A stretch of 64,000 bases of DNA from the NCBI GenBank assembly GCA_900551005.1, contig URUL01000001.1, forward strand, positions 1-64,000. The letters run 5' to 3'. Source of the DNA: an uncultured Ruminococcus sp. GTDB lineage: Bacteria; Bacillota; Clostridia; Oscillospirales; CAG-272. The position numbers were made by a program, and so were the translations under genes. How positions within the stretch are numbered: the first letter of the stretch is position 1; every line of letters begins with the position of its first letter. Shown piece after piece: positions 34,398-42,382 of this stretch. The notes beneath the pieces were generated by a model, which was given only the letters and a program-made list of their open reading frames with translations, had not been told where the DNA came from and ran no database searches.

Positions 34398-36242
34398 ACG
34401 GTACGCGCCGAATATGCAAAAAGACTGCGGGAAAAAGCCGGAAATCTGCCGCTTTGTCCCGGCGTATATATCATGAAAAATTCCTCCGGCAAGGTCATAT
34501 ACGTCGGCAAGAGCCGTGCGCTCAAAAACAGAGTCTCGCAATATTTTCATGAAAATGACTTCAAAAACAGCAAGACAGATGCGATGACTTACCATGTCTA
34601 CGACTTCGACTATATCATCTGTGAAACGGAAATAGAAGCACTCACGCTGGAAAACAGCCTGATAAAGCTCTATCGCCCGAGATATAATATTCTCCTGAAA
34701 GATGACAAATCCTATCCGTATCTGGTGGCGACGCTCGGGGAAGAATATCCGCGGCTCATCATGTCGCGCAAGCGCGAAGCGGGCAAGAACAGATATTACG
34801 GTCCGTATTCGGGCGCGGGGACGGTTTATTCCGTCATTTCGGCGCTCGGAAAGACCTTCGGACTTCCCTCCTGTGAGAAGCATTTTCCGCGTGATAAGGG
34901 CAAGGTCAAGCATTGTCTCTATCGTCGCATGGGATGTATCGCCCCGTGCGATGAAAATATAACGGCTGAAGAATACCGTGCCCGCTTTCTCGAGGCGATA
35001 TCCTTCCTCGACGGCAAGGAGGACGATATCATCTCCGCCCTTACCGAAAAAATGAACTACGCCGCGGAGAACCTGATGTTTGAGGCAGCGGCGGGCTATC
35101 GCGACAGAATAAACGCAGTAAAACGCCTGAGCGAAAAACAGCGTGTCATCTGCTCTCCCGATATCGACCGCGACATCATCGGCTGGTATGCCGGCGAGGA
35201 TATATGCTCCATATGCGTTTTCTATGTGCGCTCGGGAAAGCTGATAGATTCGCAGAGCTTTCTCTTCTCCGGAGGAGAAATATTCGACGATGCCGCGATA
35301 TGCTCTTTTATCTATGAGCTGTATAATACGCGCGACTATATCCCGCGCGAGATAACGCTTGCCGATGAAATTTCGGAGGAGGAGCGGCAGACAGCCGAGG
35401 AATGGCTCCGCAAAAGATCAGGCTCGGCAGTCAGGCTGAGAATCTCCCGCCGCGGAGAGCTTCATAAATTCTGCCTGACAGTGAAGCAGAATGCGCAGAC
35501 GCGCGCCAACGAATACAGAAGAAGCAGTGAACAGACAGAAAAATCGCTCGCACGCCTTGCCTCTCTCTGCGCGCTCGAGGTCCTGCCCGAGCGGATAGAG
35601 GCTTTTGACATATCAAACTACGGAAACGAAAACATCACCGCGGGCATGGTCGTTTTTGAAAATGCCAAGCCGAAGAAAAGCGACTACAGGCTCTATAAAA
35701 TACGGTCTACCGAGGGGCAGGACGACTACGGCGCCATGCGGGAAGCGGTCTCGCGCAGGCTGGCGCACATTTCGGATGAAGGCGCAAAAGTGCCCGATCT
35801 CATTCTGCTCGACGGCGGTAAAAATCACGTTTTGGTGATACAGGCACTCATGCATGAGCTCGGTATAAAAATTCCCGTGCTCGGCATGGTAAAGGACGAC
35901 CATCACAAGACGCGTGCACTCGTCAGCGAATATGGCGAGGTCTCCATTGCCGCCGAACAGGCGGTTTTCATGCTGATCTATAAGATTCAGGAGGAGGTCC
36001 ACCGCTTCACCGTCTCAAGCATGACAAGAGCAAAGCGAAAAAAAGAAACGACCTCTCTTCTCGAGAAGATAGACGGCATCGGTTCGGCGAAGGCGAAGGC
36101 ACTGCTCACGCACTTCGGAGGACTCGCGGGCGTAAAGAAAGCAAGTGCCGACGATCTCGCTTCCGTCAAGGGTATAACCCCCGTATTAGCGGAAAGGATC
36201 ATCGGATATTTCGAAAAAAGCAACGAAAGGAAAAACAAATGA
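34398..36242 (+). CDS. uvrC: UvrABC system protein C, apparent ACG start
   Basis: A 614-residue excinuclease subunit making both incisions in nucleotide excision repair. The GIY-YIG nuclease is at residues about 17-95 (LCPGVYIMKN, VIYVGKSRALKNRVSQYF), followed by a UvrB-interacting UVR segment, the RNase H-like UvrC domain (FDISNYGNENITAGMVVFEN; LLDGGKNH), and C-terminal helix-hairpin-helix motifs (IDGIGSAKAKALLTHFGG). The first ATG (34473) would remove the GVY of the GIY motif. The frame upstream holds no ATG/GTG/TTG, but ACG at 34398 sits 8 nt after GGAGG, so a non-standard or mutated start is inferred. Confidence 0.93.
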   Translation, partial: TVRAEYAKRLREKAGNLPLCPGVYIMKNSSGKVIYVGKSRALKNRVSQYFHENDFKNSKTDAMTYHVYDFDYIICETEIEALTLENSLIKLYRPRYNILLKDDKSYPYLVATLGEEYPRLIMSRKREAGKNRYYGPYSGAGTVYSVISALGKTFGLPSCEKHFPRDKGKVKHCLYRRMGCIAPCDENITAEEYRARFLEAISFLDGKEDDIISALTEKMNYAAENLMFEAAAGYRDRINAVKRLSEKQRVICSPDIDRDIIGWYAGEDICSICVFYVRSGKLIDSQSFLFSGGEIFDDAAICSFIYELYNTRDYIPREITLADEISEEERQTAEEWLRKRSGSAVRLRISRRGELHKFCLTVKQNAQTRANEYRRSSEQTEKSLARLASLCALEVLPERIEAFDISNYGNENITAGMVVFENAKPKKSDYRLYKIRSTEGQDDYGAMREAVSRRLAHISDEGAKVPDLILLDGGKNHVLVIQALMHELGIKIPVLGMVKDDHHKTRALVSEYGEVSIAAEQAVFMLIYKIQEEVHRFTVSSMTRAKRKKETTSLLEKIDGIGSAKAKALLTHFGGLAGVKKASADDLASVKGITPVLAERIIGYFEKSNERKNK

Positions 36243-36811
36243 GGATCATCACAGGAAGTGCCAGAGGCATAAATCTGAAAACACTCGAGGGCGACGATAC
36301 GAGACCGACCCCCGAAAGAGTCAAGGAAGCTGTATTCAGCTCGATACAGTTTGACATAGCAGGAAAAACGATGCTCGACCTTTTTGCGGGGTCCGGTCAG
36401 ATGGGGCTGGAAGCGCTGAGCCGAGGTGCCGAAAAGGTCACCTTTGTGGATGCCTCCCGCGATGCCGTAAATATCGTAACGGAAAATGCCAAGAAAGCAA
36501 AGCTCTATCAGCATTCCAACGTGCTGTGCATGGACTGGAGATCCTATATAACGGCGGCAGGCGGAAGAAGCCGCTATGACTATATCTATCTCGATCCGCC
36601 CTATGCTCTGCGCCTGCTCCCCGAGGTGTTGATCTCCCTTTATGATTCGGACATGATCGCAGATGACGGCACCGTTATTTGCGAGGATGAAAGACCTCTC
36701 GAGGTCGAGGAAAATGTCATGCTCTCTGCACGATACGAAACGATAAAGAGCGTCAAATACGGCAGAGTCCATATCACATATCTTAAGCCCAAGACAGGAG
36801 AAGAAGAATGA
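36239..36811 (+). CDS. rsmD: 16S rRNA (guanine966-N2)-methyltransferase RsmD
   Basis: A 190-residue SAM-dependent enzyme: RIITGSARGINLKTL start, TRPTPERVKEAVFSSI, motif I LDLFAGSGQMGLEALSRGA, and catalytic motif YIYLDPPYAL. It methylates G966 in 16S rRNA. The ATG overlaps the uvrC stop by 4 nt and its stop overlaps coaD by 4 nt; rsmD-coaD is a conserved pair. Confidence 0.95.
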   Translation: MRIITGSARGINLKTLEGDDTRPTPERVKEAVFSSIQFDIAGKTMLDLFAGSGQMGLEALSRGAEKVTFVDASRDAVNIVTENAKKAKLYQHSNVLCMDWRSYITAAGGRSRYDYIYLDPPYALRLLPEVLISLYDSDMIADDGTVICEDERPLEVEENVMLSARYETIKSVKYGRVHITYLKPKTGEEE

Positions 36812-37290
36812 AAAAAACAGCTTTGACGGCAGGGACCTTTGACCCGATCACGACAGGTCATACCGACATCATAAAAAGAGCGTCGGATATCTTCGATGAG
36901 GTCATCGTCGCGGTCTATACAAATCCGACGAAAAAAACGGCTCTTGACGAGGAAACGCGCTTTCGCGCTGTCAGCGCTGCGGTGAAAAATATTCCGAATG
37001 TCCGCGTCGTAAAAGGCGAGGGGCTTATTGCGGAGTTTGCGCGCAAATGCGGCGCATGCGCCATCGTAAAAGGCGTGCGCGGCATCTCGGACTATGCCTA
37101 TGAGGAAGATATGGCTCGGGCAAACAGGGAGGTTTCGGGCATAGATACATTTCTTCTTATCGCATCACCCGAAGTCCTTCATGTCAGCTCAACCCTTGTC
37201 CGTGAGCTTGCGCGATGCGGCAAGCAATATGACAAGTATATTCCCGAAGGTGCAAAAAGCATAATAAATGAAAGTCTCGGCAAAAAATAA
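36808..37290 (+). CDS. coaD: Phosphopantetheine adenylyltransferase
   Basis: A 160-residue nucleotidyltransferase of coenzyme A synthesis. TAGTFDPITTGHTDII contains the TxGH ATP-binding motif, KGVRGISDYAYEEDMARANR is the conserved pantetheine site, and the ISSTxVR-like motif appears as VSSTLVREL. It is the last intact gene of uvrC-rsmD-coaD. The length is normal. Confidence 0.97.
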   Translation: MKKTALTAGTFDPITTGHTDIIKRASDIFDEVIVAVYTNPTKKTALDEETRFRAVSAAVKNIPNVRVVKGEGLIAEFARKCGACAIVKGVRGISDYAYEEDMARANREVSGIDTFLLIASPEVLHVSSTLVRELARCGKQYDKYIPEGAKSIINESLGKK

Positions 37291-37314
37291 AAAACAGAAA
37301 AGGGAGATGCTACG

Positions 37315-37342
37315 CAAGGAAGGTAGCCTCTTCCTTGATTTT
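37315..37342 (+). terminator. Terminator after coaD
   Basis: CAAGGAAG pairs with CTTCCTTG across 7 nt and is followed by ATTTTT. Confidence 0.75.
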
Positions 37343-37399
37343 TAGAGGCATTTGCGATATAATGCGTGTAACAACCCGGAATTTGGAGAGGTATGCAAA

Positions 37400-37752
37400 A
37401 TGATTATCGAAGGATACGTAACAGATGAACAGGCGATGATCCGAGAGATTCGGGAAAAACTCGGCGTTACCCCGAAGATCCTTCGTCCGCTATGGCTTGA
37501 TCAAGCGTTTTTTACAGAGGACGTGGATAGCCTGCGTTATCATGAGCTTTGCATTTATTTTTGATGGATGTTTGCGAAACAGATTTTTTAGCAAAAGGCA
37601 GCGTGTTTATCTTAAAAGAAGGGCAGCATACGCATGAATCTGAATGGCCGGAGTTTGGCAGACGGAAAGACGAATACTTCTCTCCACTGTTTTTGAAAAA
37701 GGATATTTTCAATCTTCCTGATGAATTTACCATCCGAACTGAAATTGAATAG
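37400..37752 (+). pseudogene. Frameshifted, 5'-truncated NUDIX hydrolase remnant
   Basis: The first frame (MIIEGYVTDEQAMIREIREK...YHELCIYF) runs into TGA, while the next frame continues the same family (MDVCETDFLAKGSVFILKEG to the end). Adding one T to the T5 run near 37558 would join them into a protein of about 117 residues resembling the C-terminal two thirds of NUDIX hydrolases. Only the REIREKLGV half of the NUDIX box remains and the Gly-Gly-x5-Glu part is absent. I read it as a decayed gene; a homopolymer error could account for the frameshift but not for the missing 5' part. Confidence 0.65.
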
Positions 37753-37878
37753 CGTAGGTGGAAGATGTTCAAAAGAGGACCCCTTTCTCTTTTTGTCCTT
37801 TTCGGACAGGCGAAAAGCACCTCAAATGAAGGCTTCTTTTCATATAAAGTGACAATCACATAATTTTTCGACAAAATG

Positions 37879-37919
37879 AACAGGAAAAAAGACAAAACTT
37901 TTTCCCTGTTTTTTTTATT
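37879..37919 (+). terminator. Terminator upstream of the mraZ promoter
   Basis: AACAGG plus an A-rich arm pairs with a T-rich arm plus CCTGTT, followed by a long T-run. It isolates the division cluster from upstream transcription. The rest of 37753-37935 holds no gene that I can see. Confidence 0.8.
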
Positions 37920-37936
37920 TTTTTGATGAAAAGCTA

Positions 37937-37965
37937 TTGTAATTTTTGAAAAGTTCGGATATAAT
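37937..37965 (+). promoter_or_regulatory. Promoter of the mraZ/division cluster
   Basis: TTGTAA (37937-37942), 17 nt, TATAAT (37960-37965). Transcription would start at about 37972, immediately before the MraZ operator repeats. Confidence 0.82.
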
Positions 37966-37971
37966 ATAATA

Positions 37972-37999
37972 AAAGTGGTGTAAGGTGGAGTGAAGTGGT
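37972..37999 (+). promoter_or_regulatory. MraZ operator (three GTGG direct repeats)
   Basis: AAAGTGG, AAGGTGG and GAAGTGG place GTGG at 37975, 37985 and 37995, an exact 10-bp period. MraZ is known to bind such direct repeats upstream of its own gene and repress the cluster. The position just after the promoter supports autorepression. Confidence 0.8.
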
Positions 38000-38002
38000 G
38001 AA

Positions 38003-38031
38003 TTTTCCACAGAGTTTTCCACTTTTCCACA
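38003..38031 (+). promoter_or_regulatory. DnaA-box-like triplet in the mraZ leader
   Basis: TTTTCCACA (38003-38011), TTTTCCACT (38015-38023) and TTTTCCACA (38023-38031) differ from the DnaA consensus TTATCCACA mainly at the third base. Three copies in 29 bp between the operator and the mraZ Shine-Dalgarno sequence suggest control by DnaA, which is an inference. Confidence 0.5.
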
Positions 38032-38083
38032 GGCGAGTGTTTTTTCACAGGCACAAAATAAAACAAGAAGGAGGCGTTTTTTC

Positions 38084-38503
38084 GTGTTTCTGGGTGAGTA
38101 TGCACATACCGTCGATGCCAAGGGCAGGATCTTCATCCCCGCAAAGTACCGTGAAGAGCTCGGTACAAAATTTGTTATAACAAAAGGAACGGATAAATGC
38201 CTTTCCGTTTATCCTATGGAATACTGGAATTCCTATGTAGCCAAAATAGAAGCGCTTCCTACGGCTCAGGCGGCGAAAATACGCAGATTCGTTTTCGCTC
38301 AGGCTTGTGATGTGGAGCAGGACTCTCAGGGGCGTGCGCTTCTCTCTCAGAGCCTGCGCGATTATGCGGGAATAAGCGACAGTGCCGTTGTCATAGGACT
38401 GGGCTCCTATCTCGAAATATGGTCTGCCGAAAACTGGAGCGCGGCTTCCACGGGCGAAGATGCCAAGGAAGTTGAAGAGCTCATGATAGAGCTGGGCTTC
38501 TGA
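38084..38503 (+). CDS. mraZ: Transcriptional regulator MraZ
   Basis: 139 residues with two SpoVT/AbrB-like MraZ domains: GEYAHTVDAKGRIFIPAKYR at the start and DVEQDSQGRALLSQSLRDYA in the second half. It represses its own division/cell-wall cluster. The start is GTG preceded by AAGAAGGAGGCG. It is the first gene of the cluster and is followed by rsmH after 1 nt. Confidence 0.95.
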   Translation: MFLGEYAHTVDAKGRIFIPAKYREELGTKFVITKGTDKCLSVYPMEYWNSYVAKIEALPTAQAAKIRRFVFAQACDVEQDSQGRALLSQSLRDYAGISDSAVVIGLGSYLEIWSAENWSAASTGEDAKEVEELMIELGF

Positions 38504-38504
38504 T

Positions 38505-39458
38505 ATGGATGAGATAAAATTTTCGCATTACTCCGTTATGCTCGGAGAATGCATAGATATACTGGGTATCAAGCCGTGCGGCACATATGTTGACTGTACG
38601 CTCGGCGGCGGCGGTCATTCGCTCGAGATAGCGAAAAGACTGACAGGCGGCAGGCTCATCTGCATCGATACCGATGAATGTGCCATCGATTCGGCAAAGA
38701 AACGTCTTTCCGATTACAGCGACAGGATAACATATGTTCACGGGAACTTTTCCGATGTATCGCAGATATTGCAAGAGCTTTCCGTTGATGCCATAGACGG
38801 CGCGATCATAGACCTCGGCGTATCGTCATACCAGCTCGATACCCCCGAGCGCGGCTTCTCGTATAATACGGATGCGCCGCTCGACATGCGCATGAATGCC
38901 GAGGGACCTCCCGAAAATGCAAAAAGCGCCTATACTGTTGTCAATACATACAGCGAAAGTGAATTGCGGCGCATTCTCTTCGAATACGGAGAAGAAAATT
39001 TCGCCCCGAAAATAGCCTCCGCCATCGTCAAGGCACGAGAGAATGCTCCCGTAAAAACGACACTCGAGCTTGTCGAAATCATCAAAAGCGTCATGCCGAA
39101 AAAGGCGCTTGCCGTCGGTCATCATCCGGCAAAAAGAACCTTTCAGGCAATAAGAATAGAGGTAAATAACGAGCTTGCTATCATAGAGCCGACACTTCGT
39201 GCTCTGATATACGCCATGAAAAGCGGCGGTGTGCTTGCCGTATTGACCTTCCATTCGCTTGAAGACAGGATAGTGAAAAAAACCTTTGCGGAGCTGGCAC
39301 AGGGCTGTACCTGCCCGCCGTCCTTCCCTGTCTGCATATGCAATAATAAACCGAAAATAGAGATACTCACAAAGAAACCCCTGCTTCCCTCGGAAGAGGA
39401 GCTGGCAGAAAACAACCGCTCTCACAGCGCCAAGCTGCGCGCAGCAAGAAAAATATAA
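38505..39458 (+). CDS. rsmH: 16S rRNA (cytosine1402-N4)-methyltransferase RsmH
   Basis: A 317-residue SAM enzyme. HYSVMLGECIDILGI start, VDCTLGGGGHS (motif I), IDLGVSSYQLDTPERGFSY, DAPLDMRM, HHPAKRTFQAIRI, and C-terminal SHSAKLRAA. It methylates the P-site nucleotide C1402. Standard position after mraZ. Confidence 0.97.
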   Translation: MDEIKFSHYSVMLGECIDILGIKPCGTYVDCTLGGGGHSLEIAKRLTGGRLICIDTDECAIDSAKKRLSDYSDRITYVHGNFSDVSQILQELSVDAIDGAIIDLGVSSYQLDTPERGFSYNTDAPLDMRMNAEGPPENAKSAYTVVNTYSESELRRILFEYGEENFAPKIASAIVKARENAPVKTTLELVEIIKSVMPKKALAVGHHPAKRTFQAIRIEVNNELAIIEPTLRALIYAMKSGGVLAVLTFHSLEDRIVKKTFAELAQGCTCPPSFPVCICNNKPKIEILTKKPLLPSEEELAENNRSHSAKLRAARKI

Positions 39459-39488
39459 AAAAGCAAGTCTTTTTGGAAAGGAACAGTC

Positions 39489-39974
39489 ATGGAGAAGAAG
39501 AAAAACAAGTCCGGCAACATCGGCAGCTTCTTAAGAAAATATACGACGGACGTATCGAGCGGCGGCGTGAAATACAGCACCGTCAAGACCGGTGAAAAGA
39601 AGAAATTTCCCATATATACGGCGGCATGTGCCATTCTGATTACGGCTATGCTCATGTTTATCGTTTTCTCTTTCGTTCAGGTGGCACAGCTTCGCTCGGA
39701 TATAAATCGCATCAATTCCGATATCTCCGAAATGGAAAAAGAGATAAGCTCACGCGAGCGCGATATCGATGCGAAATATAAGGATGTCGATTTTGAAGCC
39801 CGTGCCAGAGAGCTTGGCATGACAGACAGCAAATATCTGCAGTATCTTCCGCGTGATACCGAAAATACGGTAAATATGGTCATATACGGAAATAAGGAAA
39901 GCGAAAAATCATCAGGCTCACTTCTCTCCGCTATAGGTCGCGGTTTTTCGAAGCTGATAGAATTTATGAATTAA
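39489..39974 (+). CDS. ftsL: FtsL-like septum formation protein
   Basis: 161 residues: a basic cytoplasmic N-terminus, one TM (about residues 41-63: IYTAACAILITAMLMFIVFS), then a coiled coil (about 65-95) and a conserved short end (ARELGMTDSKYLQYLPRD). Sequence is poorly conserved in this family, so the call rests on topology and position between rsmH and the PBP. It would bridge FtsQ/DivIB and the PBP at the septum. Confidence 0.8.
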   Translation: MEKKKNKSGNIGSFLRKYTTDVSSGGVKYSTVKTGEKKKFPIYTAACAILITAMLMFIVFSFVQVAQLRSDINRINSDISEMEKEISSRERDIDAKYKDVDFEARARELGMTDSKYLQYLPRDTENTVNMVIYGNKESEKSSGSLLSAIGRGFSKLIEFMN

Positions 39975-40091
39975 ACGGAATAAATTTCCTCGGCGCAAAT
40001 ATAAATATTATAAGTACACAGCTTTGAGTGAGTGGGGAGAATATAAAATATGCTCTTTGCTCACTTTGTTTTAGAAGGATGGAGGGCGAAA

Positions 40092-42326
40092 ATGAGCGGA
40101 AAATTCAGCGAGAAGCCGGATTCCCTTATGGGGCGTACAAGCAGAAGCATGCGGGTGCGTTCTCTCTCGGTGATTTGCGCCGCCACATTTATCGCGGCCG
40201 TGCTTATCGGCAGATTGATCTATCTTCAGATCGTGCAAAACGACCATTATAAAAGACTGGTCATAGAACAGATGATATACGAGGTCTCAACAGGCTCGGC
40301 ACGCGGTAATATCTATGACAGAAATCATGTTACCCTCGCAACGAATTATACGACAGAACGCGTTTTCATCTCGCCATACGATATGAAAAGCGATGAGCAG
40401 CGTGAGCTTGTGGCAAAAGGACTATCCGAAATACTCGGCGTGGATTACGATTCGATCATCGAAAAGACGAAGAAGGTCAACAGAAAAGACGAAACGATAA
40501 AAAAGAATGTCGAGAAAGAGGACGCGGATAAGGTACGACAGTTTATTCTCGATAACGACCTCTCAAGCTGTGTTCATCTTGTGGAAACATCATCACGCAT
40601 CTATCCCTACAGCACGCTTGCTTCCCATGTCATAGGATTCTGCGGTGTGGACGGCGGTCTATACGGGCTGGAATATCAATATGATAAGCTGCTCACCGGC
40701 ATCAGCGGAAAAATCGTTTCGGCACAGAACGGCAAGGGCGGTGAAATGCCCTATCAATACGAACAGTACATAGATGCCAAAAACGGCGCAAACCTCGTGA
40801 CGACAATAGACTATAAGATACAGAGCTATCTGGAAAAGTATCTTGAGCAGGCGGTAATAGAATCAGGTGCGAAATCACGTGCCTGCGGTATCGTCATGGA
40901 CCCGCAGACCGGTGAGATATATGCCATGGCAACCTATCCCTATTTTGATCTCAATTCGCCGTACACGCCTGTCGAATATTATAAAAGCGAGCTTACAGCT
41001 GCAGAACAGACCTACGGCAAGGACAGTGAAAAATATCAAAGTGCCGTTTCAAACGTGCTTCTCAAAACATGGAACAACAAAGCCATCACCGAAACATACG
41101 AGCCCGGCTCCACCTCAAAGGTTTTTACGACGTCGATGGCACTTGAGGAGGGTAAAGCTACCCTCTCCGATAAATTCTACTGCCCGGGCTACTATAATGT
41201 AGCGGGTTGGTCACGTCCCATCAAATGTCATAAGACGACCGGTCACGGCTCGCTTGATTTTGCGGGCGCGCTCCAGCAATCGTGCAACCCCGCTATGATG
41301 ATGCTCGCAGAGCGAATAGGCGCTGATGCTTTCATAAATTACTTCTGCAATTTCGGATTGAATGAGAAAACGGGCATAGACCTCCCGGGCGAAGCGTCGT
41401 CCATCTATAAGGAAAGCCTGACCGGTGTAGACCTCGCGGTATATTCCTTCGGTCAGAGATATAATGTAACCGCCATTCAGCAGATAACGGCAGTTGCCGC
41501 CGTGGCAAACGGCGGTACGCTCGTAACCCCGCACTTGGTAAAAGAAATTACGGATAACGACGGAAATGTGCTCACTTCCTTCGGGACAATGGAAAAGCGG
41601 CAGGTGATAAGCGCATCCACCTCCGCTACCATCAGCCAGATACTCGCAGATGGCGTTTCCGGAAACGGCGGCGCGCGCAATGCTTACGTCGCAGGCTACA
41701 AGGTAGCGGCGAAAACCGGTACCTCCGAAAAAGGAACGAGCGGCGGGCGAATAGCCTCCACCGTTGCATATGCTCCCGCGGATGACCCGCAGGTGATCTG
41801 CATAATTATCGTAGATGAGCCGACGATAGGCTCCATTTACGGCAGCACCGTTGCCGCGCCGTATGTTTCCAAAGTACTCTCCGAGGTGCTTCCCTATCTC
41901 GGGATAGAGCCGGAATATAAAGACGGCGAAATGATTACTCTCGAAAACCTGCGCGGTTCTTCGCTTGACGCGGCGAAATCGAGGCTCAGCACGCTCGGTC
42001 TCTCCTATGAAGTCGTCGGAAGCGGAACAAGCGTCGTAAATCAGGTTCCCGTATCAGGCAGTACAATGTCCAAAAAGAACGGAAAAGTGATACTCTATAC
42101 CGAAAGCACGTCTGAAAAGCTCACCGCCGTAGTTCCGAAGGTCATCGGTCTCTCGGCGCAGGCGGCAAACGAACTTCTGACGGATGCAGGATTCAATGTA
42201 AAAATAGAAGGCGCGACAGGCAGTACGGGTGCTACGGTCGTATCTCAGTCGCTTCCGGTCGGCACCGTTACCGAAAAGGGCACTGTAATAACAATAGACA
42301 TGCGTCATATGGACGGAACAGACTGA
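40092..42326 (+). CDS. Class B penicillin-binding protein with PASTA domains (FtsI/SpoVD type)
   Basis: A 744-residue transpeptidase. One N-terminal TM (about 22-44) is followed by a dimerisation domain (STGSARGNIYDRNHVTLATN) and the transpeptidase with STSK (GSTSKVFTTSMALEEG), SCN (QQSCNPAMM) and KTGTSEKG. Two PASTA domains close it (from about residues 615 and 680). PASTA repeats can bind muropeptides. The open frame begins 14 codons earlier; this ATG has GGAGGGCGAAA. Whether it is the vegetative septal PBP or sporulation SpoVD cannot be decided from sequence alone. Confidence 0.93.
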   Translation: MSGKFSEKPDSLMGRTSRSMRVRSLSVICAATFIAAVLIGRLIYLQIVQNDHYKRLVIEQMIYEVSTGSARGNIYDRNHVTLATNYTTERVFISPYDMKSDEQRELVAKGLSEILGVDYDSIIEKTKKVNRKDETIKKNVEKEDADKVRQFILDNDLSSCVHLVETSSRIYPYSTLASHVIGFCGVDGGLYGLEYQYDKLLTGISGKIVSAQNGKGGEMPYQYEQYIDAKNGANLVTTIDYKIQSYLEKYLEQAVIESGAKSRACGIVMDPQTGEIYAMATYPYFDLNSPYTPVEYYKSELTAAEQTYGKDSEKYQSAVSNVLLKTWNNKAITETYEPGSTSKVFTTSMALEEGKATLSDKFYCPGYYNVAGWSRPIKCHKTTGHGSLDFAGALQQSCNPAMMMLAERIGADAFINYFCNFGLNEKTGIDLPGEASSIYKESLTGVDLAVYSFGQRYNVTAIQQITAVAAVANGGTLVTPHLVKEITDNDGNVLTSFGTMEKRQVISASTSATISQILADGVSGNGGARNAYVAGYKVAAKTGTSEKGTSGGRIASTVAYAPADDPQVICIIIVDEPTIGSIYGSTVAAPYVSKVLSEVLPYLGIEPEYKDGEMITLENLRGSSLDAAKSRLSTLGLSYEVVGSGTSVVNQVPVSGSTMSKKNGKVILYTESTSEKLTAVVPKVIGLSAQAANELLTDAGFNVKIEGATGSTGATVVSQSLPVGTVTEKGTVITIDMRHMDGTD

Positions 42327-42382
42327 GAAAAAAGGCGTAAAACGCGGACGTTGAAAATATAAATATTTTTGACGGAGGCGTT

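Noticed and set aside
37400..37752. Loss of this NUDIX gene as the cause of the G:C to T:A stops
   Set aside because: MutT loss gives A:T to C:G changes, the wrong class, and the remnant is not demonstrably MutT.
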